64,000 nucleotides of DNA from Serratia nematodiphila DZ0503SBS1 (GCF_000738675.1 NZ_JPUX01000001.1:1674001-1738000); one strand, 5' to 3'. Positions 1-10,411 are shown, numbered from the stretch's first letter. A program made the numbers and translations. The notes: generated by a model not told the origin, from the letters alone.

Positions 1-2045
1 GGGACAGCTGCGACGTGATCATCATCAGCGGCGACGCCTACGTCGATCACCCAAGCTTCGGCATGGCGATCATCGGCCGCATGCTGGAAGCGCAGGGCTT
101 TCGCGTCGGCATCATCGCGCAGCCGGACTGGAGCAATAAAGAAGACTTCATGCGGTTGGGGAAACCGAACCTGTTCTTCGGCATCACCGCCGGCAACATG
201 GACTCGATGATCAACCGCTACACCGCCGATCGCAAACTGCGCCACGACGATGCCTATACCGCCGGCAACGTCGGCGGCAAGCGGCCGGATCGCGCCACCC
301 TGGTCTACAGCCAGCGCTGCAAAGAAGCCTATAAAGACGTGCCGATCGTGCTGGGCGGCATTGAAGCCAGTCTGCGGCGCATCGCTCACTACGATTACTG
401 GTCGGATACCGTGCGCCGCTCGGTGCTGGTGGACTCCAAAGCCGACATGCTGATCTACGGCAACGGCGAGCGTCCGCTGGTGGAAGTGGCGCACCGTCTG
501 GCCGCCGGTGAGAAGATCGGCGATATCCACGATATCCGCAATACTGCGGTGATGCGCAAAGAAGCGCTGCCGGGTTGGAGCGGCGTGGATTCCACCCGCC
601 TCGACAAGCCGGGCCGCATCGAACCTATCCCGAACCCATACGGCGAGGATCTGCCGTGCGCCGACGGCGCCAAGCCGAAAGAGCCGGAAGCCAAGCCTGT
701 CACGGTGCGCGCCGCCAAACCGAAGCCGTGGGAGAAGACCTACGTGCTGCTGCCGTCCTTCGAGAAAGTGAAGGGCGATAAGGTGCTGTATGCGCACACC
801 TCGCGTATTTTGCACCATGAAACCAACCCAGGCTGCGCCCGCGCGCTGATGCAGAAACACGGTGACCGTTATGTGTGGATCAACCCGCCGGCGATCCCGC
901 TGACCACGCCGGAGATGGACAGCGTCTTCGCCCTGCCTTATCAACGCGTACCGCACCCGTCCTACGGCCAGGATCGCATTCCGGCCTATGACATGATCCG
1001 TTTCTCGGTGAACATCATGCGCGGTTGCTACGGCGGCTGTTCGTTCTGTTCGATCACCGAGCACGAAGGGCGCATCATCCAGAGCCGTTCGGAAGATTCG
1101 ATCGTTCGCGAAATCGAAGAGATCCGTGACAAGGTGCCGGGCTTTACCGGTGTGATCTCCGATCTGGGCGGCCCGACTGCCAACATGTACATGCTGCGTT
1201 GCACCAACCCGCGCGCTGAGCAGACCTGCCGCCGCGCCTCGTGCGTGTATCCGGAGATCTGCACCTATATGGATACCAACCACGAGCCGACCATCAAGCT
1301 TTACCGCCGCGCGCGTTCGCTGGAGGGCATCAAGAAGATCCTGATCGCCTCCGGGGTACGTTACGATCTGGCGGTGGAAGATCCGCGCTATATCAAGGAA
1401 CTGGCGACCCACCACGTCGGCGGCTACCTGAAGATCGCGCCGGAGCACACCGAAGAAGGCCCGTTGTCGAAGATGATGAAACCGGGCATGGGCAGCTACG
1501 ATCGCTTCAAGCAGCTGTTTGATCACTATTCGAAGCTGGCGGGCAAAGAGCAGTACCTGATCCCATACTTTATCTCGTCGCACCCGGGCACCCGTGATGA
1601 AGACATGGTGAACCTGGCGCTGTGGCTGAAGAAGAACCGTTTCCGCCTCGATCAGGTGCAGAACTTCTATCCTTCGCCGATGGCCAACTCCACCACCATG
1701 TATTACAGCGGCAAAAACCCGCTGAGCAAGGTGGGGTACAAGAGCGAAGACGTGGTGGTGCCGCGCGGCGATCGCCAGCGCCGCCTGCATAAGGCGCTGC
1801 TGCGTTACCACGATCCGGCCAACTGGGCGCTGATCCGCGCCGCGCTGGAAGAGATGGGCCTGAAGCACCTGATCGGCAGCCGCCGCGATTGTCTGGTGCC
1901 GGCGCCGAGCATCGACGAGCAGCGCGAAGCGAAACGCCTGCAGCGCCATACCCGGCCGGCGCTGACCAAACATACCGATATCAATCGGCAGCGCACGCCG
2001 TCCAACCGGCCGCCGCGCAAACCGATTCGCAAAGCCAAGCCGTAA
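1..2045 (+). CDS. ygiQ: YgiQ family radical SAM protein (5' end cut by window edge)
   Basis: The reading frame is open from base 3; the codons before the first GTG already match the YgiQ family ([11 protein letters not shown]), so the true start lies outside the window. The visible 681 residues follow E. coli YgiQ almost without gaps. A radical SAM cluster motif C-x3-C-x2-C (C-Y-G-G-C-S-F-C) lies near base 1024, in the second half, after a long N-terminal B12-binding-like domain. Family members are uncharacterised radical SAM enzymes thought to act with cobalamin; the substrate is unknown. The C-terminus is a basic tail rich in Arg, Lys and Pro. It converges on emtA with a shared terminator between them. 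Confidence 0.95.
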   Translation, partial: DSCDVIIISGDAYVDHPSFGMAIIGRMLEAQGFRVGIIAQPDWSNKEDFMRLGKPNLFFGITAGNMDSMINRYTADRKLRHDDAYTAGNVGGKRPDRATLVYSQRCKEAYKDVPIVLGGIEASLRRIAHYDYWSDTVRRSVLVDSKADMLIYGNGERPLVEVAHRLAAGEKIGDIHDIRNTAVMRKEALPGWSGVDSTRLDKPGRIEPIPNPYGEDLPCADGAKPKEPEAKPVTVRAAKPKPWEKTYVLLPSFEKVKGDKVLYAHTSRILHHETNPGCARALMQKHGDRYVWINPPAIPLTTPEMDSVFALPYQRVPHPSYGQDRIPAYDMIRFSVNIMRGCYGGCSFCSITEHEGRIIQSRSEDSIVREIEEIRDKVPGFTGVISDLGGPTANMYMLRCTNPRAEQTCRRASCVYPEICTYMDTNHEPTIKLYRRARSLEGIKKILIASGVRYDLAVEDPRYIKELATHHVGGYLKIAPEHTEEGPLSKMMKPGMGSYDRFKQLFDHYSKLAGKEQYLIPYFISSHPGTRDEDMVNLALWLKKNRFRLDQVQNFYPSPMANSTTMYYSGKNPLSKVGYKSEDVVVPRGDRQRRLHKALLRYHDPANWALIRAALEEMGLKHLIGSRRDCLVPAPSIDEQREAKRLQRHTRPALTKHTDINRQRTPSNRPPRKPIRKAKP

Positions 2046-2067
2046 CGGCCGCACCGCGTGCGTAAAC

Positions 2068-2097
2068 AAAAAGGAGAACCCTCGGGTTCTCCTTTTT
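2068..2097. terminator. Bidirectional intrinsic terminator between ygiQ and emtA
   Basis: A 13-bp stem (left arm 2068-2080, loop CTCG, right arm 2085-2097) with A-rich 5' and T-rich 3' ends, so it can stop transcription from both converging genes. Confidence 0.85.
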
Positions 2098-2108
2098 ACT
2101 TTTGAGCG

Positions 2109-2714
2109 TCACAGCTGCTCGTAGGCGGCTTCCACTTTCATCAAATGGCGCGGCGCCTGCGGCGCGGGATGGTATTTGCGTACGTGCCAGTTAAAGGCCT
2201 CCGGCGACAGGTTGTTGATCATCGCGATCGCCTGCTGACGGTTGCTGGAGAAGGTGCGCAGCAGCGCGCCGGTGCCGTTGACGTAGGCGATGATGGTGGC
2301 GTAGCGCAGCGTGACGGGATTGGCGATCCCTTTAAGCTGTTGTTTTTGCAAGGTGGCCAGATAGGCGGCGCCAAGATCGATATTGGTGTCGGGATCCCGC
2401 AGGTCATCGTCGTCCGGGCAGCCGCGTTTGCCTTTGTAGCGATAGGCATCGCAGCCGGCGGTATCGGCTTTCAGCTGCATCAGGCCGATCGCATTGGATC
2501 TGCTCACTGCGGAAGGATTGAAGCCGGACTCCACCTGGATCATGGCGGTGATCAGCTTGGCGTCCACGCCGTATTCGCTGGCGGCGTCTTTAATGGCGCT
2601 GTCGAAGGCGTGGCGATCGTAGCTGACGCGCTGTTTCTTGCCGGCGCAACCCGCCAGCACCAGCATGATGCAAAGCATGCCCAGCCGTGACCCGTGTGAG
2701 AAAGAAAATTTCAT
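2109..2714 (-). CDS. emtA: Membrane-bound lytic murein transglycosylase EmtA/MltE-like lipoprotein
   Basis: A 201-residue SLT-family protein (E. coli EmtA is 203). The signal peptide ends in a lipobox L-A-G-C with the acylated Cys at 23, so it is probably anchored in the outer membrane. The catalytic Glu is residue 62 in V-E-S-G, followed by the family motif S-N-A-I-G-L-M-Q and, later, a Y-V-N-G-x-G segment. It would cleave glycan strands of peptidoglycan internally to give 1,6-anhydro ends. It sits alone between ygiQ and dkgA, which is not its E. coli position. The closest alternative is another family 1 lytic transglycosylase, but similarity to EmtA is clear along the whole length. Confidence 0.88.
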   Translation of the reverse strand: MKFSFSHGSRLGMLCIMLVLAGCAGKKQRVSYDRHAFDSAIKDAASEYGVDAKLITAMIQVESGFNPSAVSRSNAIGLMQLKADTAGCDAYRYKGKRGCPDDDDLRDPDTNIDLGAAYLATLQKQQLKGIANPVTLRYATIIAYVNGTGALLRTFSSNRQQAIAMINNLSPEAFNWHVRKYHPAPQAPRHLMKVEAAYEQL

Positions 2715-2820
2715 GGTGCTCCGTGCTTGTCTGTTTTTTTAACGGCGTGAACCGGCGGCCGGAGCCTCCGGCGTCGTCATCATAACGTCAGGCGGCGCAA
2801 GGGAGCAATGTGCGGGAAGG

Positions 2821-2847
2821 AAAAGCCCCCTCCGGCCGGAGAGGGCT
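2821..2847 (-). terminator. Terminator of dkgA
   Basis: A GC-rich inverted repeat (AAGCCC..CTCC / GGAG..GGGCTT) directly after the dkgA stop; on the minus strand it is followed by TTTTCCTT. Confidence 0.65.
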
Positions 2848-2855
2848 TGAGGGGG

Positions 2856-3680
2856 TTACAGGGTATCCGGATCCGGCCCCAGGCGGTTGCCGACATCCAG
2901 CTTGGCGATCTCGCCCAGTTCGTCCTTATCGAGTTTGAAATCAAATACCTCGAAGTTTTCGCGGATACGCGACGGCGTGACCGATTTCGGGATGACGATA
3001 AGCCCGCTGTCCAGGTGCCAGCGCACCACAATCTGCGCCGGGGTTTTCTCGTATTTCTCGGCCAGCGCCTTGATCAGCGGCTGGTCGAACACGCCTTCAC
3101 CGCCTTGCGCCAGCGGGCTCCAGGATTCGGTGGCGATATGGTGCGTGGCGTTCCAGGCGCGCAGCTGGCGCTGTTGCAGCAGCGGGTGCAGCTCGATCTG
3201 GTTGACGACCGGCGCCACGTTGGTTTCATCCAGCAGGCGCTGCAGGTGCGGCGTATGGAAGTTGCATACGCCGATGCTTTTCACCAGGCCCTGCTCGCGC
3301 AGTTTGATCAGTTCGCGCCAGGCGGAGACGTATTGATCCTGCTGTGGGCGCGGCCAGTGGATAAGATACAGATCCACATAGTCCAGCTTGAGTTTTTCCA
3401 GGCTGGTTTCCAGCGCCGCCAGCGGATCGCCCTGATCGTCGTTCCACAGCTTGGTGGTGATGAACAGGTCGCTGCGTGGCAGCGAGCTGGACTGCAGCGC
3501 GGCGCCGACGCCTTCCTCGTTCTTGTAGATCGCGGCGGTGTCGATGGAGCGGTAACCGATCTCCAGCGCTTTGCTCACCGCGCGGGTGGTCTCTTCAATA
3601 CTCGCCTGCCAAACGCCGAGACCCAACTGCGGCATCAGATTACCATCGTGGAGTTTGATGATGGGTTGTTGCGTTGTCAT
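2856..3680 (-). CDS. dkgA: 2,5-diketo-D-gluconate / methylglyoxal reductase, aldo-keto reductase
   Basis: A 274-residue aldo-keto reductase with the (beta/alpha)8 landmarks: G-Y-R-S-I-D-T-A near residue 45, the catalytic Tyr in Y-K-N-E-E, the Lys in T-T-K-L-W and the His in I-H-W-P. The C-terminal nucleotide-binding motif I-P-K-S-V-T-P-S-R is intact. E. coli DkgA is nearly superimposable. It reduces 2,5-diketogluconate and small aldehydes with NADPH. An ATG six bases upstream (3686) also exists, but AAGGAG ends directly against it and is correctly spaced (6 nt) for the ATG at 3680, so I chose 3680. It lies downstream of yqhD in the same direction, the E. coli arrangement, probably under YqhC. 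Confidence 0.93.
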   Translation of the reverse strand: MTTQQPIIKLHDGNLMPQLGLGVWQASIEETTRAVSKALEIGYRSIDTAAIYKNEEGVGAALQSSSLPRSDLFITTKLWNDDQGDPLAALETSLEKLKLDYVDLYLIHWPRPQQDQYVSAWRELIKLREQGLVKSIGVCNFHTPHLQRLLDETNVAPVVNQIELHPLLQQRQLRAWNATHHIATESWSPLAQGGEGVFDQPLIKALAEKYEKTPAQIVVRWHLDSGLIVIPKSVTPSRIRENFEVFDFKLDKDELGEIAKLDVGNRLGPDPDTL

Positions 3681-3943
3681 GCGCATCTCCTTGTGTACGG
3701 ATTGCGGCGCCTGCGGCGCCGAAACGGCTATAGATAAATTCTAGTTGGCAAAATGGGCGGTTGCCGGGTTTGCCAGCCTAATTTCAGCGGTGGCGGGAGG
3801 GCTATTTTCTCCCCGCTCTCCCTGCGAATGAGCGGTAAGACGAGTGGTGCGAAACGATCGGCGGCGCTGAAGCGCCCGACTGCGCCCGGTGATCGGCCGG
3901 GCGCAGGATGCGGCGAAAATGGCTGGCGGAGACTAAAGCCTAG

Positions 3944-3966
3944 CAAAAAATCGCCGTTTTGCGATT
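3944..3966 (-). terminator. Possible terminator/attenuator after yqhD
   Basis: A 6-bp stem AATCGC / GCGATT overlapping the yqhD stop codon and followed on the minus strand by TTTTTTGC. The short stem suggests partial termination before dkgA. The rest of the 284-base yqhD-dkgA gap shows no gene. Confidence 0.5.
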
Positions 3967-5128
3967 AACGCGCCGCTTCATAAATGCGGCGGCTGACGTC
4001 CAGGGTGATGTCCTGATGCTCCCCCAGGGCGGTCATGCCGTGCTGATGCAGCTTGTCGAGCAGCGCCGGAATGCTGCTGCCGTCGAGCTGATAATCCGCC
4101 ATGCGGGTCGGCACGCCCATCTGCTCGAAGAAGGCGCGGGTGGCGGCGATGGCGCCGTCGATGCGGCTGTCTTCGCTGCCTTCGCGCAGGCCCCAGACGC
4201 GGTCAGCATACTGCAGCAGTTTTTCGCGCTTCTGCGCTTTCTTCTCGTGCAGCAGCGCCGGCAGCACGATGGCCAGCGTTTGCGCGTGGTCGAGATCGTG
4301 CATGGCGGTCAGCTCATGGCCCAGCATGTGGGTCGCCCAGTCCTGCGGCACGCCTGCGCCGATCAGGCCGTTCAGCGCCATGGTGGCGCTCCACATCACG
4401 TTGGCGCGCACCGCATAGTTCTCCGGCTCGGCCAGCGCGCGCGGGCCGTCTTCCAGCAGGGTCAACAGCAGGCCTTCGGCGAAGCGATCCTGCACTTTGG
4501 CGTCGACCGGATAGGTCAGATACTGCTCCAGGGTATGCACGAAGGCGTCGACCACGCCGTTGGCGATCTGGCGCGGCGGCAGCGAGTAGGTCACCACCGG
4601 ATCCAGCACGGCGAAGCGCGGCTGCACCAGCGGTGAGAAGAAGTGCTGCTTGTCGCCGCTGCTTTTGCGGGTGATCACCGCGCCGCTGTTGGACTCGGAG
4701 CCGGTGGCCGGCAGCGTCAGCACGCAGCCCATCGGCACCGCGTCGGCGATGTGGCTGCCGACGGTCTGCAGAATGTGCCAGGCGTCGCTGCTGGCGGTAT
4801 AACGGGCGGCGGCGGCGATGAACTTGGTGCCGTCAACCACCGAACCGCCACCGACCGCCAGCAGGAAATCGATGTTTTCCGCTTTCACCACCTCGACCGC
4901 TTTCATCAGCGTTTCGTAGGTCGGGTTCGGCTCGATGCCGGAGAACTCCCGCACGTCGCGGCCGGCCAGCGCGCTATGCACCTGATCCAGCACGCCGTTT
5001 TTCTTCACGCTGCCGCCACCGTAGGTGATCAGGATGCGCGCGTCCGCTGGGATTTGGCTGGCCACTTCGGCAATTTGCTCCTTGCCGAACAGGATTTTGG
5101 TTGGGGTATGCAAAATGAAGTTGTGCAT
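3965..5128 (-). CDS. yqhD: NADPH-dependent aldehyde reductase / alcohol dehydrogenase YqhD
   Basis: An iron-type (group III) alcohol dehydrogenase of 387 residues, the length of E. coli YqhD, with near-complete identity in the G-G-G-S-V nucleotide loop (L-L-A-V-G-G-G-S-V-V-D-G) and the metal-binding His/Asp segments N-G-V-V-D-A-F-V-H and H-M-L-G-H-E..H-D-L-D-H. It reduces short and lipid-peroxidation aldehydes and protects against glyoxal and similar stress. The open frame extends 32 codons further upstream, but homology begins at M-H-N-F, preceded by GAGAGA, so 5128 is taken as start. It is divergent from yqhC, its expected activator. Confidence 0.95.
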   Translation of the reverse strand: MHNFILHTPTKILFGKEQIAEVASQIPADARILITYGGGSVKKNGVLDQVHSALAGRDVREFSGIEPNPTYETLMKAVEVVKAENIDFLLAVGGGSVVDGTKFIAAAARYTASSDAWHILQTVGSHIADAVPMGCVLTLPATGSESNSGAVITRKSSGDKQHFFSPLVQPRFAVLDPVVTYSLPPRQIANGVVDAFVHTLEQYLTYPVDAKVQDRFAEGLLLTLLEDGPRALAEPENYAVRANVMWSATMALNGLIGAGVPQDWATHMLGHELTAMHDLDHAQTLAIVLPALLHEKKAQKREKLLQYADRVWGLREGSEDSRIDGAIAATRAFFEQMGVPTRMADYQLDGSSIPALLDKLHQHGMTALGEHQDITLDVSRRIYEAAR

Positions 5129-5247
5129 GGTTGATTTCTCTCTTTCAGTCAGGCGGGCGCCAAAGCGGCGCAAAGGTGTCTGGCCCGTATTGTCAGGAAC
5201 CGGGCGGCAACGCACAATGCACATTTCTGTTTGGTTCTTGCCTATTC

Positions 5248-5263
5248 CTACAAGTCACTGTAG
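5248..5263. promoter_or_regulatory. Inverted repeat in yqhD/yqhC divergent promoter region, candidate YqhC site
   Basis: CTACA, six bases, TGTAG: a perfect 5-bp inverted repeat in the 196-base gap between the divergent genes, 120 bases before yqhD and 62 before yqhC. AraC-type activators often bind such sequences, but the assignment to YqhC is inference. Confidence 0.35.
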
Positions 5264-5324
5264 AAATCGCGAGTTTTAAATTATGATTTATGCCGAATCG
5301 TTCTGACTGTAAGAGGGTATTTCC

Positions 5325-6242
5325 GTGATTGAAATCGATGCGCTGCGCAGCCGCATGGCGCGCCAGGCGATGGCTATCGCCAGCGGCAACGGCTACACGC
5401 CGTCGCCGGTGCCGCGGGTGAAGATTTTGTATGTCGATCGCCACAGCCCGCGTCAGCCGGTGATGTATGAACCGGGGATCGTCATCGTTTTTCAGGGCCA
5501 CAAGGTCGGTTATTGCGGCAATAAGAAGTTCCAATACGATCCGCGCAACTACCTGCTGATGACGGTGCCGCTGCCGTTTGAATGCGAAACCTTCGCCAGC
5601 CCGGAACTGCCGCTGGTTGGATTGGCGGTCAACATCGATACCCAAATGCTGCAGGACTTGCTGATCGACATCGGCGATGACGACTACCTGATGCAACCGC
5701 GGGCGGAGAGCAACGGGGTGAACCTGGCGGAAATGACGGAAGAGTTGCTGTGCGCCACCGAGCGTCTGCTGGACGTGATGGCCAATCCGCTCGATGCCCG
5801 GGTGCTGGGGCCGCAGATCGTACGGGAGATTCTCTATTATGTGCTGCGCGGCGCCTGCGGCGCGTCGCTGCAGGAGTTGGTGAATCGCCATACCCACTTC
5901 AGCCAGATCGCCAAGGCGCTGCGGCGCATAGAAAATCAGTATGCTGACAATCTCAACGTCGAGCAGTTGGCCAGCGAGGTCAACATGAGCGTCTCGGCGT
6001 TCCATCACAACTTCAAGGCGGTAACCAACACTTCGCCGCTGCAGTACGTGAAGTCGTACCGGCTGCATAAGGCGCGCCTGTTGATGGTGCATGACGGTCT
6101 GAAGGCCAGCACGGCGGCGATCCGCGTCGGCTACGAAAGCGCGTCGCAGTTCAGCCGCGAGTTCAAACGGCTGTTCGGCATGACGCCGAGCGATGAAGTC
6201 GCCCGGCTGCGCGAGGCCAACCCGCTGCTGCTGGAGGGCTGA
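5325..6242 (+). CDS. yqhC: AraC family transcriptional activator, YqhC
   Basis: A 305-residue regulator with an N-terminal AraC_N-type sensor region (about 20-170) and a C-terminal double HTH (about 195-295; landmarks [17 protein letters not shown] and [15 protein letters not shown]). In E. coli YqhC senses reactive aldehydes and activates yqhD-dkgA; the divergent position next to yqhD here supports the same role. The start is GTG with GAGGG eight bases upstream. Conserved cysteines proposed as electrophile sensors in the family cannot be mapped with certainty, though Cys is present in the N-terminal half. Confidence 0.87.
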   Translation: MIEIDALRSRMARQAMAIASGNGYTPSPVPRVKILYVDRHSPRQPVMYEPGIVIVFQGHKVGYCGNKKFQYDPRNYLLMTVPLPFECETFASPELPLVGLAVNIDTQMLQDLLIDIGDDDYLMQPRAESNGVNLAEMTEELLCATERLLDVMANPLDARVLGPQIVREILYYVLRGACGASLQELVNRHTHFSQIAKALRRIENQYADNLNVEQLASEVNMSVSAFHHNFKAVTNTSPLQYVKSYRLHKARLLMVHDGLKASTAAIRVGYESASQFSREFKRLFGMTPSDEVARLREANPLLLEG

Positions 6243-6249
6243 GCCGCGT

Positions 6250-7278
6250 TTATGGGATTAAGACGATCTTGCCGAATGGCCCGCGATCGAGGTGATCCAA
6301 CGCCTGCGACAGCTGATCGAAGCGGTATACCTGGTCGATCACCGGCTGCAGGTTGACGGCGTCCACGGCGCGCACCAGGTCTGCCAGCGCGCGGCGGTGG
6401 CCGACGCCGATGCCCTGAATCACTGCGGATTTTAATAGCAGTGGGCCGGCGGGAGCGGAAATCTCGTTGCCTTCCAGGATGCCGATTACCGAGATGCGTC
6501 CTCCCACCGCCACGGCGCGCACCGAGTTGCCGAGGTTGGTGCCGCCGACGGTGTCGATCACATGGTCGATGCCGCGATCCTGCGTCAGCGCATAAATCGC
6601 CTCCACCCAATCGCCGTCCAGCCGGTTGATGCCATGATTGGCGCCCAATGCCAGGGCTCGCGCCAGCTTTTCATCGCTGCCGGAGGTGACATAGACCTCC
6701 GCGCCGTGGGCTTTGGCGATCTGCAGCGCGAACAGCGCCACGCCGCCGGTGCCTTGCACCAATACCGAGTCGCCGGCGCGCAGTCTGCCTTGCTCCACCA
6801 GTGCGAACCAGGCGGTCAGCCCGGCGCACGGCAGGGTGCTGGCCTGGACGTCGTCCAGCGACGCCGGCGCCGCTACCAGCCAGTCTTCATGCAAAATCAC
6901 GTATTCCGCCAGCACGCCCTGATAAAAACCGCCGAGGGTGTGGTAAGGCACCCGGCGTGCATCGCCGTAGGGTTTTTGCTCGCCGTCGAGCCAACCGGGG
7001 CTGAAGGTGGAAATGACGCGCGCGCCGGGCTGAAAGCGGCTGACGCCGGGGCCGATGGCATCGACCTCGCCGGCCATGTCCGAGGCTGGCGTGAACGGCT
7101 GCGGCAGCGTGAGCCCCATACCGCTTTCTATCATCAGTTTGTCACGGTAATTGAGTGAGATAGCCTTCACTTTCACTCTGATTTCGTGCGGACCCGGCTG
7201 TGGGATGGCGCTTGCGCTCAGCTGCAGGTGCTCACGTCCCAGGGCGCTCATCGTCCAGCGTTGCATTGTATTGGTCAT
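6250..7278 (-). CDS. Zinc-independent MDR family NAD(P)-dependent oxidoreductase
   Basis: A 342-residue medium-chain dehydrogenase/reductase. The GroES-like half (about 20-130) lacks the G-H-E zinc motif, having F-T-P-A-S-D-M-A-G-E instead, and the structural zinc Cys cluster is absent. The Rossmann half carries V-Q-G-T-G-G-V-A (about 165) and an I-D-T-V-G-G segment. This is the pattern of quinone-oxidoreductase or enoyl-reductase-like members; the substrate cannot be told. The ATG at 7278 has GGAGA seven bases upstream, while the longer frame would need a TTG. It is divergent from a LysR gene 108 bases away, which probably controls it. Confidence 0.8.
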   Translation of the reverse strand: MTNTMQRWTMSALGREHLQLSASAIPQPGPHEIRVKVKAISLNYRDKLMIESGMGLTLPQPFTPASDMAGEVDAIGPGVSRFQPGARVISTFSPGWLDGEQKPYGDARRVPYHTLGGFYQGVLAEYVILHEDWLVAAPASLDDVQASTLPCAGLTAWFALVEQGRLRAGDSVLVQGTGGVALFALQIAKAHGAEVYVTSGSDEKLARALALGANHGINRLDGDWVEAIYALTQDRGIDHVIDTVGGTNLGNSVRAVAVGGRISVIGILEGNEISAPAGPLLLKSAVIQGIGVGHRRALADLVRAVDAVNLQPVIDQVYRFDQLSQALDHLDRGPFGKIVLIP

Positions 7279-7386
7279 GATGTTCTCCAAAGTCAGCGAT
7301 TAACAGACCTGCCGATAATATCGTTGATGAAGGTTCGCCAGTGGCGATAAGATTTCCGCAGATTGTTTCTTTCAGAGCGACAAATC

Positions 7387-8307
7387 ATGAGCGATCGGTT
7401 GAGCGGTATTTCGGTATTCGTTACCGCCGTGGAGGCGGGCAGTTTTGCAGTGGCGGCCAGTCGGCTGCATCTTTCGCGTTCGGCGGTGGGGAAAACGATC
7501 GCCCGGTTGGAGCAGCGGCTGGGGGTGCGGCTGTTTCATCGCACCACGCGCAGCCAGAGCCTGACCGACGACGGTGCGCTGTTCTACGAGCGCTGCCTGC
7601 GGGCGCTGGAGGAGATCCGCAGCGCGGAAACGCTGCTGGAGTCGGGCAAGCGGCAGGTCAGCGGCCGGCTGCGGGTGTCGATGCCGGTGCTGTTTGGCCG
7701 CATGTGCATTGCGCCGCTGCTGACCGAACTGACGCGCGAGCATCCTGGCCTGGAGCTGGAGCTGTCGTTCAGCGATCGGGTGGTGGATCTGATTGAGGAC
7801 GGCTTCGATATGGCGATCCGCAACGGTACGCTGGCTAACAGCAGCGGCTTGGTGGCGCGCCGAATCGGCGATCACCGTATGACGCTGTGCGCCTCGCCGG
7901 CCTATCTGCAGCGGTGCGGCGAACCGCACAGCATCGAGCAACTGGCGCAGCATGAGGCGGTGACCTATATGCGCGCCGGCGCGCGGCGCAGCTGGCTGGT
8001 ATTGGATAGCGACGGCAAGCCGCAGGACGTGATGCCGAATAACCGGCTGCAAATGGACGACCTGCAGGCCATTGCGGATGCGGCGACGGCGGGTTTCGGC
8101 ATTGCCTGGCTGCCGTGCTGGCTGGTGCGTGAGCAGTTGTTGAGTGGGGCGCTGGTGCGCTTGCTGCGCGATCGGCCGGGCGCCGCCTTTGAAGCGCATG
8201 CGGTGTGGCCGCACACGCCTCACCTGCCGCTGAAGGTGCGGCTGGCGGTGGATACGCTGGTGAGCAAACTGCCTGCCAGTCTGGCGTTGGTCGAGAAGGC
8301 GCTGTAG
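7387..8307 (+). CDS. LysR family transcriptional regulator
   Basis: A 306-residue LysR protein: N-terminal winged HTH (about 4-63, with A-V-E-A-G-S-F-A-V-A-A-S-R-L-H-L-S-R-S-A-V) and a C-terminal substrate-binding domain (about 95-300). The sequence type, with D-L-I-E-D-G-F-D-M-A-I-R-N-G, is that of the CrgA/AaeR-like subgroup that usually represses an adjacent oxidoreductase. The divergent MDR gene is the obvious target. The ATG at 7387 is chosen over a TTG eight codons upstream. It converges on yghB with a 10-base gap. Confidence 0.82.
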   Translation: MSDRLSGISVFVTAVEAGSFAVAASRLHLSRSAVGKTIARLEQRLGVRLFHRTTRSQSLTDDGALFYERCLRALEEIRSAETLLESGKRQVSGRLRVSMPVLFGRMCIAPLLTELTREHPGLELELSFSDRVVDLIEDGFDMAIRNGTLANSSGLVARRIGDHRMTLCASPAYLQRCGEPHSIEQLAQHEAVTYMRAGARRSWLVLDSDGKPQDVMPNNRLQMDDLQAIADAATAGFGIAWLPCWLVREQLLSGALVRLLRDRPGAAFEAHAVWPHTPHLPLKVRLAVDTLVSKLPASLALVEKAL

Positions 8308-8317
8308 CGCGCCCGGT

Positions 8318-8980
8318 TCAGGAAGAGGCGGCGCGTTTTTTACGCCAGATCACCAGCATGGCGCCCAGCAGGCCGACAAACAGCAGCAGCAGCGGCAGCA
8401 GCATCAGGCCGGTCATCACCTGGCTTTCGTAGCGTTTCACCAGAGGGATTTGGCTGAACGCGTAGCCGAGGCCGACCAGCGCGCAGACCCAGATCGCCGC
8501 GCTCAGCCAGTTGAACACCTGGAAGCGCGAGCTGTTGAGCCCGGAAATGCCGGCCATGGTCGGCAGCAGGGTGCGCACGAAACCGAGGAAGCGGCCGATC
8601 AGCAGCGCCGTCAGCCCGTGGCGGTTGAACAGGTTGTGCGCGCGCTGGTGGTACTGTGCCGGCAGTTGCAGCAGCCAGCTCTTCACCAGGCCGGTGTGGC
8701 CCAGCCAGCGGCCCTGGATATAGCTCAGCCAGCAGCCGAGGCCGGCGGCGGCGGTCAGAATCAACAGAGTGGGGGCAAAGCCCATCACGCCTTTGGCGAT
8801 CAGCGCGCCCGACAGCAGCAGCAGGCTGTCACCGGGAAGGAAGGAGGCGGGCAGCAGTCCGTTTTCCAAAAACAGAGTGGTGAAAAGTACGGCGTAAACC
8901 ACCCAAATTACGCTTGGATCGGCGAGGGCGATAAAGTCCTGCTGCCAAAGCGCATGAATAATCTCTCGTAATACATCCAT
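8318..8980 (-). CDS. yghB: DedA family inner-membrane protein YghB
   Basis: A 220-residue DedA/Tvp38 protein with several hydrophobic segments and the family motifs F-L-P-G-D-S-L-L (about 48) and the Arg pair motif [12 protein letters not shown] (about 130). It is closer to E. coli YghB than to its paralogue YqjA at the N-terminus, and the position between yqhC and metC is exactly that of yghB. These proteins are needed for envelope integrity, drug resistance and proton-motive force maintenance, and are thought to act as lipid or proton-coupled transporters. AGGACA precedes the ATG. It is followed by a short basic tail in the cytoplasm. Confidence 0.92.
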   Translation of the reverse strand: MDVLREIIHALWQQDFIALADPSVIWVVYAVLFTTLFLENGLLPASFLPGDSLLLLSGALIAKGVMGFAPTLLILTAAAGLGCWLSYIQGRWLGHTGLVKSWLLQLPAQYHQRAHNLFNRHGLTALLIGRFLGFVRTLLPTMAGISGLNSSRFQVFNWLSAAIWVCALVGLGYAFSQIPLVKRYESQVMTGLMLLPLLLLFVGLLGAMLVIWRKKRAASS

Positions 8981-9125
8981 TTTATGTCCTGTTGCATGCC
9001 GGTTGCGCCCGGGGTCACGTTCTCCAGGATGCGGCGGGTACCGTATCTGACAGTTACCCGGTTAGTGTACCGCTAATAGCTTAAGCCGACATTAAACGAG
9101 ACGAAGAAAATTACCGGAATCCGCC

Positions 9126-10322
9126 TTAGCGCACGCCGTTGAGGCGATCGAAGCCGGCCGCCAGATCGGCGATCAGGTCTTCGACGTTCTCCAGGCCGAT
9201 ATGCAACCGCACCAGCGTGCCGGAAAAATCGACGCCGCCCGCCGGGCGGATCGCTTCCAGTTCTTCCGGCTGGTTGGCCAGGATCAGCGACTCGAAGCCG
9301 CCCCAGGAGTAGGCCATGCTGAAGTGGCTGAAGTTATCCAGGTAAGCGGCCAACTGCGTATCGTCCAGCCGTTCCTTCAGCACGAAAGAGAACAGCCCGT
9401 TGCAGCCGCTGAAGTCGCGGCGGTAGAACTCGTGGCCCTTGCAGCTCGGTAGGGCCGGATGATTGACCGTCGCCACCTCCGGCCGCGCCGCCAGCCAGTT
9501 GGCGACCTCGATGCTGCTACGTTCGTGCTGCTTCAGCCGCACGCTCAGGGTTCGCAGGCCGCGGCTCGCCATGTAGGCGGTGTCGGCATCCACCATCTGC
9601 CCCATCAGATAGGAGTACTCGCGCAGTTGATCCCAACAGCGCGCGTTGGCGACGGCGGTACCAAGCATGTAATCAGAATGGCCGATCAGGTATTTGGTGC
9701 CGGCCTGAATAGAAATGTCGATGTCGAAATCCAGCGCCTTGAACAGCACGCCCGCCGCCCAGGTGTTGTCGATCATGATCACCACGTCCGGCGCCACGGC
9801 GCGAATGGCCTGCACCATCGCCGGAATGTCCTGCACTTCCAGGGTGATGGAACCGGGGGACTCCAGGAACACCACGCGGGTATTGGGCTGGATCAGTTTG
9901 GCGATGTCTGCGCCGATCAGCGGATCGAAATAGGTGGTGCTGACGTTCATGCGGCCGAGGATATGGGTGCAGAAATCCTGGGTCGGTTCGTACGCAGAGC
10001 CGGTGACCAGCAGGTGATCGCCGGCGCCGACGAACGACAGGATCGCATTGGCCACCGCCGCCGCGCCGCAGGGGTACAGCACGCAGCCGGCGCCGCCCTC
10101 CAGCTCCACCATCGCATCCTGCAGGGCGAAGTGGGTCAGGGTGCCGCGTCGGCCGTAAAACAGCTCGCCGTGGGCGCGTTGCGCGGTGGCGTGTTTTTTG
10201 GCAGCGACGGAGTCGAAGACCAAAGAAGAGGCGCGTTGCGTGACGGGATTGACGGAGCCCTGGGTGTAGCGTTTGCCGCGGCCGGCGCCGATCAGCGCGG
10301 TTTCGATATGTTTTGACGTCAT
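9126..10322 (-). CDS. metC: Cystathionine beta-lyase
   Basis: A 398-residue PLP enzyme of the Cys/Met metabolism family, matching E. coli MetC throughout. The PLP lysine is residue 210 in [11 protein letters not shown]; Tyr111 (S-A-Y-E-P) and the Y-G-R-R-G-T segment near 57 are the phosphate and substrate contacts. It splits cystathionine to homocysteine, pyruvate and ammonia in methionine synthesis. It is divergent from exbB, as in E. coli. A met-box-like octamer in the upstream gap suggests MetJ repression. Confidence 0.95.
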   Translation of the reverse strand: MTSKHIETALIGAGRGKRYTQGSVNPVTQRASSLVFDSVAAKKHATAQRAHGELFYGRRGTLTHFALQDAMVELEGGAGCVLYPCGAAAVANAILSFVGAGDHLLVTGSAYEPTQDFCTHILGRMNVSTTYFDPLIGADIAKLIQPNTRVVFLESPGSITLEVQDIPAMVQAIRAVAPDVVIMIDNTWAAGVLFKALDFDIDISIQAGTKYLIGHSDYMLGTAVANARCWDQLREYSYLMGQMVDADTAYMASRGLRTLSVRLKQHERSSIEVANWLAARPEVATVNHPALPSCKGHEFYRRDFSGCNGLFSFVLKERLDDTQLAAYLDNFSHFSMAYSWGGFESLILANQPEELEAIRPAGGVDFSGTLVRLHIGLENVEDLIADLAAGFDRLNGVR

Positions 10323-10403
10323 GGTACCTGGCTCACCTCTGGTTGCTCTGCACGTGCCTGTTTACGATAGCCCTTACGTTAACATGAGTTAATATAGCCA
10401 TCC

Positions 10404-10411
10404 AGACGTTT
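10404..10411. promoter_or_regulatory. Candidate MetJ met box upstream of metC
   Basis: AGACGTTT matches the met box AGACGTCT at 7 of 8 positions, 82 bases before metC. The adjoining octamers on each side match only 4-5 of 8. MetJ needs at least two boxes, so the call is tentative. Confidence 0.45.

Noticed and set aside
8318..8980. Assignment of the DedA gene as yqjA
   Set aside because: N-terminal sequence and the position between yqhC and metC fit yghB better.
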